Numbered from the stretch's first letter, positions 24,954-38,900 are shown. The stretch is DNA of 64,000 bases from Chamaecrista fasciculata (GCA_003254925.1 QANZ01041583.1:1-64000), one strand, 5' to 3'. Made by a program: numbers and translations. The notes: a model not told the origin generated them from the sequence alone.

Positions 24954-25390
24954 TGACATTAAAATATTATTTATAAAAACTAAATAATTAATATTAATAT
25001 TTAATATTTATAAAAAAATAAAAATAAAAAGATATGCTTTTTATAATATCTGTAGACTAAATTGTAATTTGGAAATAAATGTAGAGATTAAAATATAAAG
25101 AAAAAATTTTGGGTTGTGGGTTTTGCTTCTTTTTAAGTTGAAAGACGAGAGTTGCTTCCTTGCTCTCTCACCCGCCGCCTGAAACAAGAACAAGGAGAGG
25201 GAAAGAGAAAGAGAAGGGTGGCATTTCAGAGAGAAAAAAAAAAAACTCAAAAAGCATCTTCCTTTTTATCAAAATCACCTGCCTTTCTCTTATATATATC
25301 GCCAATTTTCCTAAATATTATCCCATTCGTTGGTTGATTTAGCCATTCTGAGGCCAACAAGGGGGTTTCCATTTCACTTTGTTGGGTGGC

Positions 25391-25399
25391 CTATAAAAG
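25391..25399 (+). promoter_or_regulatory. Candidate TATA box of the CTP synthase gene
   Basis: The sequence ctataaaag lies about 430 bp upstream of the start codon in the GC-balanced region preceding the gene. A transcription start about 30 bp downstream would give a leader of roughly 400 bp. Inferred from sequence only. Confidence 0.5.
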
Positions 25400-25573
25400 A
25401 GAAAACCTTCCTACACACCCACATAAAAAAGCGATTGCAGAGAAAGAAAAGCAGTTTAAGAAGAAACCTTGTAAACCCCGTCATTGTGAACAAGGTTTTC
25501 CCTCATTATTCTCTCCAAAATTCCCATTATTTCTCTTTTTGTGATTTATTTATCCCTTTTTCCTTTTCTTCCC

Positions 25574-25609
25574 ATGATGATATATCTGTCTGTCTATCTA
25601 TCTGTGTGA
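25574..25609 (+). CDS. Short upstream ORF in the CTP synthase leader
   Basis: Two adjacent ATG codons open an 11-codon frame (MMIYLSVYLSV) that ends in TGA, 220 bp before the main start. I saw no other ATG between the putative TATA box and the CTP synthase start. Whether it is translated or regulatory is unknown. Confidence 0.35.
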   Translation: MMIYLSVYLSV

Positions 25610-25829
25610 GTTGTGACTGCCATCTATTCCATTACTGTACATTTCTTAAGTCATTGCTGTCATCATTCTTAGTTTTATCAGAGAAAAAGAGAAGTGGGTC
25701 TTATTATAAATACTACTTGTCTTTGTTGTTTCGTAGTACTGAAAATACTATCTCTGTTTCTGCTTGTACAAGCAGTGGAATACCAGTTTTGTTTGAGGGT
25801 TTTCCTTAAGAACTAAGAAGGAAGGAAGA

Positions 25830-28800
25830 ATGAAGTACGTGCTGGTGACAGGTGGTGTTGTCAGTGGACTTGGAAAAGGAGTCACTGCTAGTAGTATTGG
25901 GGTCCTTCTCAAGGCCAGTGGTCTCAGAGTTACTTCTATCAAGATTGGTAATTTTTTTTTCTTCTTATTCTTGTTTGAATTAAAGAAAGTTTCACATTGT
26001 TTATGAAGAAAAAAAAATGTTTATTGTGAAATCCAGGAGGAATTTAATTGGAGAAGGCCTTTGGAGCAATGGTTTTTGTTTTTCTTGTGTGTATTTTTAG
26101 TTTATTGATAAAATTACTATTCAGTTTATTGGCTGACTGGGAAACCAACTTGACCATTTTGCTTGATTTGTTGAGGTTTCTATTTGAAAGGAACTCTTTT
26201 TTTTTTTTGCTTGTTGGAAAAAACAAAGGACTTCCTTTGTCTGATATACAGGGGTGCTATTTGCTTTTTTCTGAGCTGTTATGTCTCCTAAATCCAAATT
26301 TGTTTTTGTTTTTGTATTTTTGTTTTTTGGATGTTTTCTTCTCTTTTTCAAGAGGTTACAGAACTGTACTCTTGTATTTTGTTCCTTTTTACATTGAATC
26401 TAAAATACCGAAGACAGAAGTCCCAAATTACTCTACTGAGTATTTTACACCCATCCAATGAGATTAATAATCCGTTCTTAGAAAACTACTGTTAGATAAT
26501 AAGAGGATGCTTGTAATTCTAAATTGTACTCAATGTGTTTAAACTTTGATATCACCCGCAGACCCCTACCTGAACACTGATGCCGGGACAATGTCTCCTT
26601 TTGAGCATGGGGAGGTTTTTGTTTTAGATGATGGCGGAGAGGTAAATGGAATTAGCTTGCTGTTATTTTCTTTACCATGGGATGCAATTTGCCAGTTCAT
26701 TGTAATTTACAAAATGTGAGCTTCAGATTGTATCCGTTTCTTTTTCACGGCATGACATTAACCATGATAGATACATTCATGTGGTGTTCTCACCATTCAT
26801 TAATATGTCTGGTTCCAGTTATAATAACTAGAGATAACTGAAATGAGTTATGGGATTTTTTTTTAGTTATAATTTTTCTATTTCTTTTTGGTATTGAAGG
26901 TTGACCTTGATCTGGGGAACTATGAGCGTTTCTTAGATATCAAGTTAACCCGAGACAATAATATTACTACTGGAAAAATATATCAGGTAAATGAACTCTC
27001 CATCTCATTATTTATATATATTCTATATATTTTACAACAAGCTATGCCTATATTAGCTTATTATTTTCATTTTTTATTTATTTATTTTGAATGTATACAG
27101 TCGGTTATTGAAAAGGAGAGACGAGGTGACTATCTTGGAAAGACTGTCCAGGTATGCTTAAATCTTACTGTTTTAAGATTTTCCTTTACATGCAATAGTC
27201 AATGGTGCCTTGGTTTTATATTTCACCTTTACATTATTTGTAGGTTGTTCCCCACATAACAGATGCCATCCAAGACTGGATAGAGCGTGTGGCAAAGGTA
27301 CCGGTTGATGGAAAAGAAGGGCCAGCTGATGTTTGTGTCATTGAATTAGGTGGAACTATAGGTAAGTTTTTTTCAGTTTTTTAATAAGAAACTTTAAATA
27401 AAATAGTGGGTGACATGGAAGAAGAAACTCAGTTGTTTCTACATGGAAAATTGCGAGCAGGAAGGGTATTGATTTTAGCAGTACTATGAAAATCACATCT
27501 ATATTATGAACGCCAATTTTAAGAAGACCTTTCTTTTGATGTAGGCGATATTGAGTCTATGCCTTTTATTGAGGCACTTGGACAATTTTCGTACCGCGTA
27601 GGTAATGTTTGCTGTGTTTAAACCTTTTTATTTACTAATTCATTTGCTTTGTTGTTTGCTTCAACGGAGCCGCTTCTCTGACATTTTTTCTTGTTGTAGG
27701 TTCTGGCAACTTTTGTTTGGTTCATGTCAGCCTGGTGCCTGTTCTTAATGTTGTCGGTGAACAGGTATGCTGAATGATGTTTGTCCTCAATGCAACATTT
27801 ATATTGCCTAATCAGAATTAAACAAGAAATAAAAGTAACTTGTTATAAAATTTAAAAAATCTCATTTATGTTGATTGTTAAGGAAACTGAGTGGAACATA
27901 TCCATGTAATCTTATCTAGATGTATAATCAATTTAATGTTGTCTGTTCATACTTTTTTAATTTGCAGAAAACAAAGCCAACTCAGCACAGTGTTCGTCAA
28001 CTTAGAGGATTAGGTTTGACCCCTAATATTCTAGCTTGTCGCAGCTCTAAGGTTTGTCTTTTGTGCTCCTTGCTTTTTCTTATCTCGTCGATTCCACGGA
28101 GCAATAGTTTGAAGATTTTAAGTTTCTTGTCTTTACCAGGAACTTGATGAAAATGTGAAGGCAAAACTTGCTCAATTTTGCCATGTTCCGGTAATATGAA
28201 CGATGTTGACATTTTTCTCCTTGCCCTTATCTAGTGCCTTATATATTTTCTCTAAGAAACTTCTTTTTTTCAATTGCAGTTATCAAACATAGTTACCCTC
28301 CATGATGTTCCAAACATTTGGCACATTCCTTTGCTATTGAGAGTAAGTAATCTTGGTACTTTTTTCAGCAGTTGTCTTTGAGTACAACTGAGACCTTCAT
28401 TCGGAAATTCAATTTGTTTATTTCATGCTTTAATTACTATAGTTGACATCTTGTCTACTTCCTGGATGGTTTATTTGAGTTTTTTTTTTAAAAAAATTTT
28501 CATGCTTCTTCAACAAGTGATTTAATTTCTTATTATATTTTTTTGTAACAAATAGGACCAGAAGGCTCATGAGGCAATCTTCAAAGCATTAAATTTGACA
28601 GGGTTTGTTTAACAGACTCATTCTTTACTTGGTGTATAAACCCCTGCCCTGCAAAATTTTTATCAGCAGTGGTTTTATTTATCTGTTTGCATTTTGGCTT
28701 CTGTCATGACATTGATGTCCCTTTTATTTGCAGTGTTGCTACTGAACCTGATTTGGAGGAGTGGACCACTAGAACAAAAATTTATGACAAATTACAAGAA

Positions 28801-31800
28801 ACAGTGCGTCCTATTCAATGATATTTTTTTTAATAGGAAAACAATATTTTTAGTAGATATTCACTTCTCTGTGTACTGTCAAATCCTGAGCTCACAACTA
28901 TCTATGCTGCTCAGGTTAGAATTGCAATGGTTGGGAAATACACTGGCCTTTCAGATGCTTATCTTTCTGTCATAAAGGTATGTTGCTCTATATTGATTTG
29001 TGTCTAATAGTCATGCTTATCAATGGTTATTTAATTTTGAATTCTCTGCAAATTGAATTTAAGTACTTCACTTTTGAGGAATAATGAATCTTCTGGTTTA
29101 TATTATTACTTTTCAGTCTGTTCCCTTTACCTTCATTGCTGAGTTTTGTTATGTATTCATTCTATTATATAGCATATATATACTTTGGACAGTTGATCTG
29201 TTAGTTATATCTATAGTACCCATAGCAATCCATATGTATCTGAATTCTGATGCAGGGAAGTGTGAATCAAAGAATAGAATGTCTGTGGATGCTATAGAAA
29301 CAATACAACCACAATTGGATTTATAAGAAATTCTGCAGCCATATAGTTTTGGTATTGGATTTATGACTCGAGGATTCATAAAAAATTTCTAAAGTGGTTG
29401 GTGGTCACAATTTAAGACTAGATGTATGTATATATTTCAAAGAAGATGATGGACTTGCATATTTTTGTAACTTTGTAATTTTGTGTATAAAACAAAGCAT
29501 TTGATTTCATAGTTTAGATATACTTCTGTTTCTATAAAAACCACTGAGAGAATGTTTTTCTGCTTCATTGTCTAGAAATGTTTTTTATCTGTCATTATAA
29601 CTTACTGTTGGATGTAATTGCAAAGTTAGAAACTACTTTAAGATGTGCATACTTTTTTTGTACATATATCAGTAGTTGATTCTCTTGTTCTATTGACTAT
29701 GATGAGAAAAAACTCCTAGGAAACTATGAACTCTGTTATATCGTAATCTATACTTGCCTTTTTGTGCAGGCTCTTCTGCATGCTTCTGTTGCTCAGAACC
29801 GTAAACTTGTTGTGGACTGGATTTCAGCTACGGATCTTGAAGATTCTACTTTGGAAGAGGTTATGACTGAACTTTCTGGTGCACTGTATATGTCTGTCAA
29901 CTTTTTGGTTAGCTTCTTGCCTAACCTCTGATGATTAATTTATTGCTTGCAGGCTCCTGATGCTCACAAAGCTGCTTGGGCTCTTTTGAAGGTCACCTTA
30001 CTAATTTGACTTAGAACTTCAGTTTTTTTTTTTTTTAATTTTTATTTTCCTTATAATGTTGGTCTATGTTGTTCAACATGTTTTCTGAATGGTCTTCCTC
30101 TGCAGCGTGCTAACGGGGTTCTGGTACCGGGAGGTTTCGGTGACCGAGGAGTGCAAGGGAAAATTCTTGCTGCTAAGTATGCTCGAGAAAACAATGTTCC
30201 ATATCTGGGCATCTGCCTGGGGATGCAAATTGCTGTCATTGAGTATGCACGATCTGTTCTGGGTCTGCATGATGCTAATAGCACAGAGTTCGATCCTGAA
30301 ACCAAGACCCCCATTGTCATATTTATGCCAGAGGTATATTCCATTATTGTAATATTCTTCCTTTTCTGGAATCCAGCTAAGGTGGATTGTTTCTATTGAT
30401 AGGGTTCGAAGACGCATATGGGAGGAACCATGCGACTTGGTTCTAGAAGGACTTACTTCCATGTTGCGGACTGCAAATCTGTTAAATTGTAAGAATTAAG
30501 AACGAACTTAAGCCTACTCACTCACAAGGATATACTCATACACATATGATTTCATCTCCTATGGGGATATCCAACCCATAACATGTGCTTCCCTGATATT
30601 AGTTTATCTTATACATCTATTATAGAAGATTGTATAATACTATAATTTGGAATTGTGCATAGGTATGATAACGCAAGTTTTATTGATGAGCGACATCGGC
30701 ATAGATATGAGGTAAGTTGTGTTTTCAAGTTGAAACTTCTTTATAGTAAAAAAAAAAAAGCAGCAATTGTAACTAGAAATATTGTAATTCTGTACAGGTT
30801 AATCCTGACATGATATCCCAGCTAGAGAATGCTGGTCTATCTTTTGTTGGTAAAGATGAAAGTGGGAGGCGCATGGAGGTTTGTACTTTCGTGGAGAAGC
30901 TCTAGTGGTTGGGATCTCAAAGATTGTTCCCAAATTTAATAGTTTTACTCTTGATGAATATGTGCAGATAATTGAACTGCCTAGTCACCCTTTCTTTATC
31001 GGTGTTCAATTTCACCCAGAGTTCAAGTCTAGACCAGGGAAACCCTCGCCGCCCTTCTTAGGTATTTTCTCCATTGTCACTTCACATATTTTTCCATTCA
31101 AATTGCTTATCGATATTTTTGTTGCAAGCATGAGTTACACTGTTAATATGGTTGCATTGGTGAATCCTTTTTGAGGATTAACTTTATAATTACTTACCTT
31201 GTGTCCTTCATATTTGTGATTGGAGTTCCTTTTTGTCAATAAATGACGGTTTTCTTCCATATCATATGTGGCTTTCTCAATGCGCCCTTCATTTGGGCTG
31301 AAACTTGCATGTCATACTTTTTGATGCATTGGCTGAGATTGCTATTATCTCATCACTAAAAAGGAACCCATCTTGTTTGATTAAGGAATAAACCTGTATG
31401 TGTAAAATGGTTGTTCCAAGCTTGAATGAAGGTATAAGTTTTCTTTTATCTTTGATGACTCTTTTATCTGTTATGAGGTAAGCATTGTGTCTTTTTTCCT
31501 TCTACTTTTAAAATCTGTCAGTTTTAATTGCTCAGACTTGATATTACATTACAGACAATTGGTTAGGAATTGAAGTTTTTCTTGCTTCTTCATTTGGTTT
31601 AATCATGTACATGTAATTCTAGATGTATATACTGGATTCAAGATTATTGTGTTGGCGTATTGCGATGAGAGCTTCATACTTCACATACTAAAGACAGTTA
31701 GGCCAAGTTAATTATTATTATTAAACAAGGATGTCTAATAATGTGTTGTTATCAGATCTACATAAGAAGTTTTTCTATCCAAATAGCATGCTACATCAAA

Positions 31801-32376
31801 TTCTATTGAATCTTGATTTCATAGAAATGTGTTCCTAAGATATGAAAAAAAAGTGTAAGATAAAGAAAAGATGGAAGCCTTATTCTGGCCTTCGAAAAAT
31901 AATGACTTATAAATATAATACTCTAATGTTGTGTTTGGATGAAGTAATTTAAGGAGCGAAAGTAATTTTTAGAGGTAATTGGATTACTTTTAAAATTTTG
32001 GTATGTTAGAAAGAACAATTACTTCCAAAAATGACTTCCCCTCCTTAAATTACCTCATTTAGCCATATTTTTCGGTATCATTTTAGTATCAAAAAAGTAT
32101 ATTTTTGTTTCATTTTCGCCCTTTAAAAGGTACTAAATGACTCAAATGTCTTACTATGAAACAGGGCTAATTGCAGCAGCATGTGAACCAAGGACAGTTC
32201 TACCATCAAGCAATGGCCGTAATGGTGTGTATGCCAATGGGAATGGAGTGTATAGCAATGGATCTAATCCAATCTTGAGAGCACACCACAATGGAAATGG
32301 GTTCAAATCTTCCAATGGTTCCTTAAATGGTGTGTATGCCAATGGGAATGGAGTATATGTGGATGGAACTTGGTAA
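25830..32376 (+). CDS. CTPS: CTP synthase (21 exons)
   Basis: Makes CTP from UTP, ATP and glutamine, the last step of de novo pyrimidine nucleotide synthesis in the cytosol. Exons, all with GT-AG introns and in phase: 25830-25947, 26562-26641, 26900-26986, 27101-27151, 27244-27361, 27545-27601, 27700-27764, 27968-28051, 28140-28190, 28280-28342, 28556-28602, 28734-28803, 28915-28977, 29770-29859, 29953-29991, 30106-30333, 30403-30488, 30663-30711, 30798-30878, 30968-31061, 32165-32376. They encode 610 residues, the usual plant size. The synthetase domain opens with the P-loop-like [10 protein letters not shown] (8-17), followed by the [20 protein letters not shown] motif (from 40) and ELGGTIGDIES (146-156). 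The glutaminase domain has GICLGMQ with catalytic Cys398 and the HPE triad part at 525-527. The C-terminal ~60 residues are Asn/Gly/Tyr-rich repeats. The start is the first ATG after a single short upstream frame. No sign of decay. Confidence 0.97.
31925..32060. mobile_element. Possible small MITE in the last CTP synthase intron
   Basis: The inverted 13-mers gtaatttaaggag and ctccttaaattac bracket about 110 bp. The flanking 'tgtgtttggatgaag' resembles MITE termini. No clear target duplication. It lies in the ~1.1-kb last intron. Confidence 0.4.
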
Positions 32377-34153
32377 TCATCATCTGGGGATCAGCTTCAT
32401 CTTCATCTTTAATCTTACCTGTTTTTTTTTTCGCTTTTGGTATTAAATTTCTCCAAGGGCTTTCGATCCGGTTTGTCCCCGGTTACTCTGTACAGTTATT
32501 GAGTGGGTAGAGAGATCTCTTAGCTCTAAAAGGGGAGCACTTTGTCTCCAGCATGCAAGCAAGAAAATTTTGGGTCTTACAGCATTTATATTTTCCAGAA
32601 ATATAGGAGCTGAAGGTGTAAAATTAGTTACCCTCGCAACCAAAGTGTCTTGTTTTACTGAGTGGTCATTGGTTTTTTAAAGAATGTACACTTGAAGGCT
32701 GTCTTTTTTCAGTTATGTTATGAACAAAAGGACTTGGATATTGTTTGGTTTAATAATTAATTATTTGTTGACAATGAAATCATGTCTCTGATATGTTGCA
32801 GAAAATATTCATTTCATATGGATTTTCTCTTGTTAGTGAATCAAGGGAGTGTTCAGGATGTTGTGAATTATGATCTTGGTCCTATAATGGCCAGAATTGG
32901 ATTAATTTGATAATAGGACTACTTTTATCACATCAAAAGCAAAGAAAATGTGTGATTTAGTGACAATTTAAAAGAAATGTTATCTTAGATGATTTAAGGG
33001 ATGAGTCTGTAATCAGTTTTATTTTCTTTGTCAATTTTACAATCTAGCTTCTGTTCGTTTCTCAAACAATTTTTTCTGAAAAAATCTGTTGGTTTCTCTA
33101 AATAATTAGAATTTAAAGTCATTTGTTAGACATTTTAGTTGTATAAAAACTGACTGAATGATATTCAAGTATTGTATTATAATTTCTTAATTATTGTATG
33201 AATAATTAATTATTAATAACAAATGTAGATAATTGAGTTCTTAAAAAATGATTTTATTATTTATAGGGCCTAAGAAAATAAATATAGATAATAAATGAAC
33301 ATTCTTTTATAAAAATAAAGAAAAGACAGTATATTTAAATTCAAATAAATAATTTTGAAAGTTTAACTAGTGAGCTACCCTTTTTTTTAAGAAAATTTGC
33401 CACAAATAACCAAATATATAAATCTGCATTTTTTAAAGAAAAAATTGAAGTCATTGTCAGGTAATACTAATTTAAGAGAAACCAACAATTTCAATCCATG
33501 TTTCTGATTCTCTCAATGGTTAAATCGAGAGGCAACAGACTCATGAGATGAGTCCAAAATAAAGTTAATAATATTATTAATATTTGCCGCCAAAATATCA
33601 TATTAAACAATTAGAAATTTGCTTCTCTCAAATAAAGTGGGACGTTCAAACTTTGTTAGTACTTGTTGTTTTGCATTTGAACAGCTTCTAATATGGATTT
33701 TTATAGGATAATTGCATTCCACTTCATTCTTAGGCTCTTTCAAATAATAAGTAATTAAAAATAAAATTAGTTCAAACTATGTTGTCAAAAATGATGTATT
33801 TATATAGTTATTTGTTTATACTGAAATGTCTTATCTATACATTATCAAGATTATCCAGTATTTCAACTGCCACGTGGATCTCTGTCAGTGTCACCACAGT
33901 AGTCAAACTATATAAAGAATAAAATGTTCATGATATCATTTTTCCTCATAAATTTCTTTCTTGTCTCCACGTTACCTCTCAGTTTCCTTGTTTATAGGAG
34001 ACTTGAAAAAATAAAGGTTTTTTTCTTCATATAAACGACGAGGAGACTTGGGTGGATGAGTCACCGGTTTAACCACTAGGTCACTAAAAAATCAGTTGGC
34101 CCTTTCAACTAAAAAAAAATAACAAAAATATGTATATATTTACACATACATCA
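32377..34153. other. 3' flank of CTP synthase and intergenic DNA
   Basis: 32377 to about 32780 is likely 3' untranslated sequence. No canonical AATAAA was seen, which is common in plants. Beyond that the sequence is AT-rich with no recognised gene or element. Confidence 0.4.
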
Positions 34154-34162
34154 ATTAAACAA

Positions 34163-34859
34163 GGCCAAAATGCAGACACCCCCTGAGTTTTAGGTTAGGT
34201 GCACATAACACCTCTAAGTTTTCAATTTGTGCAAATAGGACCCCTGAGTTTTCAATTACGTGCAAATAACATTCGTAAGTGCCACATAGTGAGGATATGA
34301 TAGTAATTTTATAAAAAAATCTAGGTCAAAATCTTATTTTAGTCCCTCAAGTTTGCTTAAAGTTCCGTTTTGGTCCCTCAAGTTTCCAAAAAGTTCTACC
34401 CTTAGTCCCTCTCCAATTTCCATCTAATTTTTCTGTTAAATAAAAAAATGGTTTTAATTCCCTAAAATTGTATTAAGTCCTAAGTTATTTATTTTTTATT
34501 ATATTTTGGTCCTATTATATAAAGAAAGGACCTTAATTAAAAAAATAAAACTTTTAGGGAATTAAAACCATTTTTTTTTATTTAACAGAAAAATTAGATG
34601 GAAATTGGAGAGGGACTAAGGGTAGAACTTTTTAGAAACTTGAGGGACCAAAACGGAACTTTAAGCAAACTCGAGGGACTAAAATAAGATTTTGACCTAG
34701 ATTTTTTTATAAAATTACTATCATACCCTCGCTATGTGGCACTTAAGAATGTTATTTGCACGTAATTGAAAACTCAGGGTCCTATTTGCACAAATTGAAA
34801 ATTCAGAGGTGTTATGTGCACCCAACCTAAAACTCAGGGGATGTCTGTGCATTTTGGCC
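34163..34859. mobile_element. Mutator-like fold-back MITE with perfect 9-bp target duplication
   Basis: The termini GGCCAAAATGCAGACA and the complement are flanked by attaaacaa at 34154-34162 and 34860-34868. The arms (about 340 bp each) are highly complementary along their whole length, with only a short loop near 34500. The outer third carries 'cctgagtttt...gtgcaaataa' phrases. The inner part carries 'ggtccctcaagtttgc', also present in the element at 58417. No coding capacity. Confidence 0.85.
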
Positions 34860-35911
34860 ATTAAACAAATATTATGTACACATATTAAGTTATAAAAAAT
34901 CAAATTTAATTCTAAAATTAATTAGAAATTGTCATCTTTTATCGAAGAAAATAAAAGTTAAAGAATACAAGAAAAAACGGTCGATCCAGATTGAGTTTTC
35001 GTACTATGCTTGAAACTTGAAAGCAACCAAAAAAATTAATTATAATCCTTACATAATTTGTACTTACAAGTTATTTATTTATTTATTTTATCTAACATTT
35101 TTCATCGGAAATATTATTAAATACTAAGAAATTCAAATCTGAATTCGTGGGATTAATCCATTCTGCTACATTCAATTTTCATTAGTTACTTTTTCTCTTT
35201 CTGCTAGAATAAAGGAATGAATATTTTGTTTATTTATTTTTCAATTTTTTTTTTAAATAGGGATTGCAAAATGAAAAAAGAAAGAATTTGAAAGGAAAAA
35301 AGGTTTTTCCATAGAAGAGGAAAAGGTTTATAAATTAAAATTATCAAAGTGTGACAATATGTATCAATCATTGTACATTTTATTATCAAATATTACTAAG
35401 AATCATATATAATAAATTAAAATCCTGGTTTAATAGTATGGTAAAAACTCCAACCTCATCAACTTTGACGACTTCAGTTAGGTAATATTGGAACAACATT
35501 TCAAATAAGGGACATTCTTGCTAATATGTACTTGCCACGCGTTCAAGAAAAGCTCCATCACCATCAAGAGTATAAGCTCAGAAAAACCAAAACTTTGGAT
35601 GTTCCAAAAAAAAATAAATAATAAAAAAAGATGTTTGAGAAAATATAATTTCTATAGAATCAAGTTGAAAAGAACATGCTCTTCTCAAGGAACAAAATAT
35701 TCTAACTTTGAAGAAGAACCATTCTTGTATCAATGCTTCCATGGCATTAACATACCCTAGGCAAGGAAAATATCAAATGACTAACATATCCAATATACCT
35801 ATTAAAATTCATTATTCTATGAATTTGAACCTTCAATGCTGCTAAAGAAGGAATTCAGCCAACACATGGCAATCAATTTTGTAACACACCTACCATCAGA
35901 TCTCTGAAAAA

Positions 35912-38900
35912 TCATGAGGAATGACAGTTATTGGATCCAATGCACCAATTTGATTCTTTACAGTTAGAATCTGCTGTGGATATGCGCAAGATCCGGCTGT
36001 GGTAGGCGTGTAGGGTTTGTCGATGGCCAACACTGATGTATGTTATGCCTGCTGCTCCAATCTTTTGGTACAAATGAACCTACATGTGAAAATACAGCAT
36101 AATGAACTTTCTATACTGAAGGGGATATTGTTAGTTCCATGCAGAAGATTTGGCCACATGCAGCAAGTTGGATGGAGCATTTAAAACAAAAATTTTTGTG
36201 GGTTAAATGCAAGAAACATTCCACAAGATATAACGAACTTAAGGATGATCATGAGTAGAGTATAGGTATAATATTATGATTCCCGTCTCTGTACTTGAAT
36301 ATGAGCGGGTATCAAAATCAATCTCATAACCAGGTCCAATGAATAGTCATATCCCTATACTCGAACTCAGACCCAGAATAATTTTAAAATAAAATATTTT
36401 TTATTAATATAAAATCTATTTTTATCAATTTTTTGCATCTATAACTACCAAAAAAAAAATCATAATCAATATACTATTAGATTACTTCAATATATATGAA
36501 ATATTTAACATTTTATCCATAGGATTTCATATTTTCTTAACACAGTTTAAAAACATTATATTTTTATATATAAACATAAATATTTACTATTCCGGATAGA
36601 GTACCTCTTTACCAATACCCAGACCCCGTTAGCATTACTCAGCCCTATAGGGTAAAATCTCAGGGCACCCATTGGGTATGTGTATTTTGGTCACCCCTAA
36701 ATAAACTTGTAGTTGTCTAAGTTTTAAAGCCCAAAAGGCACTTGCATGAAGGGACATGCTGACAGAGTAATTGAACCTAGCAGCTAATGCTTTTGAAATG
36801 AAGTGCTTCTTGACAGATCCATTGGTGGTTAACGGGTCCTTATGAGAAAATATCAACATTAGCAGGTCCCTAAACTCACTTATCCCCAATAAAGCTTTTG
36901 TGTTACCTTATTCACAAATACTTCAGCAATCCTTATGTTATATGAATATAATAATGTCTGTGGGGAAAAAAAATTGTTGTCTGCTGGATTGGATAACATA
37001 GAATTGGAATTTATGAATACCTCATTTGGTTCATCTAGTGCACTTGTAGATTCATCCAATAAAACCAACTTCGGTTTTGAGAGCAAAAGGCGGGCAAAAG
37101 CTAGTCGTTGCTGCTCTCCCAGAGAGAGAACACTTGACCAGTCATGTATCGAATCCAAACTAAAGCGAGTCAGTAAATAGCCGAGGCGGACATCCTCTAA
37201 GACCTTTACCAAGTCATGTTGTGTTGGATACCTAAGTTCTTCATTCTTTTCATCTGAGGGTGATTTCATCAAGAAAGGAAGCACACCTGGAGAACAATCA
37301 AAATAATGTCAGTTAATAATTTGAACTATAAAGCAGCAGTATTCTGGATTGTTCAGCCCCAATAAACAAGTTGAGCTAAAGTTCATTTTTTCAATTAACT
37401 TAATTATGCAGGTAGTGTTAAATCTACAAAAGATAAATAAAATTCCCTTTTGTGTACGTCTCTTTATAGTTGCATTTTCGGAATCCTGCTGAGCACTTGT
37501 ACAAAGTCAAGAAAACAGGAATGGTCCACAATTATAGGCAAGAATTTTTCTTGAAGGGTTTCATGTGGCCATAGCTAATAGCTTATCTGAATTCTGTTAT
37601 TGGGCAGTTTTCTTAGCGGGCTAAAAGAGGAAGTAAAGGCTGATGTTGGGATTCAAAAACCCATATCAGTTCTATGAGTCTGGCACTTGAACTCAAAGCT
37701 AAGTATGACCTGAAAACTTGCTCTCTAAAATACCAATACCACATGGATAGCTCGTGATAACACCACTTTGCATGATCCTCTGTTCAGTAGCAGTAACAAC
37801 TCCACAGGTGTTTCTACGAGAAAAAAAAAAAACTCCACAGGTGTGAAGAATTTATCCATTTATGTATTCTGGAATAAGAAGATATTTTTCAGATTCTAGC
37901 ACTATTTATCTAACACAAGTTTCATTCCCTTTCTTATTCCATCACTATCTCCATTTTCCTTTATTTTCCAATCCCCCTGCCTCTATCACACCCCCACCAC
38001 TGCACTATAATTTTAGCATCTACCATGTGATCCTTACGTTACTAAAGTAGTATAATTTATTTCAACTATTGCAATAGATCAAATGAAATGTAGCCAGAGC
38101 ACAGCAAAGAATTACATTTAATGAAAATAACAGAGTTAACACAAGTATAACAATACCAAGGAAGGTGAGTTAGGGAAAACCAGAACAGTCATCACATACA
38201 TTTTGATTTAGTACTGTCTGCTATAGTGATTTTATTGTCAACCGACGTCGGATAAAGTAACTGTTGACGAAGAGTACCCAAAACCATATATGGCCTTTGA
38301 GGAAGAAAAAATGTTCCAGAATTTTTGTCTGCAAATTGTCCTTGTCTTACATATTCACCATGAGCAGGAGTGACTATAGGACCATTCTCTTCTAAAATCA
38401 TGGCCCCTCCATTTTTCTTATAATATGCGATTTTTCCAGTTCCAGTAGTCCATAGACCAGCTATAGCCCTTAACAAAGAAGTCTTGCCACTTCCACTTGG
38501 TCCAATTATCTGTTAAATTGGTTAACTATAAATGTAATTTTTAAAGCCTTAAGATATTATTAATTTAATGATGCAAAATATCTAAATAGAATGCTGACCA
38601 GTAAATGATCCTTTTCCTTGACTGTCAATGTCAAGTCTCTGATAAGTGTGGCTTCACTTGGTGTTTTCAAAGTCAAATTTTCTATCTCCAACAATGTTTC
38701 ACGTTCTTCAGGGGTAGTCAATCCATCAAATTCAAATACAGATAAACTCTTCAAACTTTCATATCTAACACATATCTGTTCCGAGGTGTCAGAGTGTGAT
38801 TTAGTGCTGCTACAACCATCCAAAACTTCATCAAACTGACCTGAATTTGCAAGAGAGAGAATTTTTTTTATCAGTGTATATTTCATCAATATTTGAATCA

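Noticed and set aside
25330..25809. 159-codon frame just upstream of CTP synthase
   Set aside because: It begins at a TTG, runs through the TATA box and leader, and has low-complexity Ser/Phe content. The region is better explained as promoter and 5' leader.
32443..32643. Antisense frame downstream of CTP synthase
   Set aside because: Short, lacks known motifs, and lies in the probable 3' untranslated region of the sense gene.
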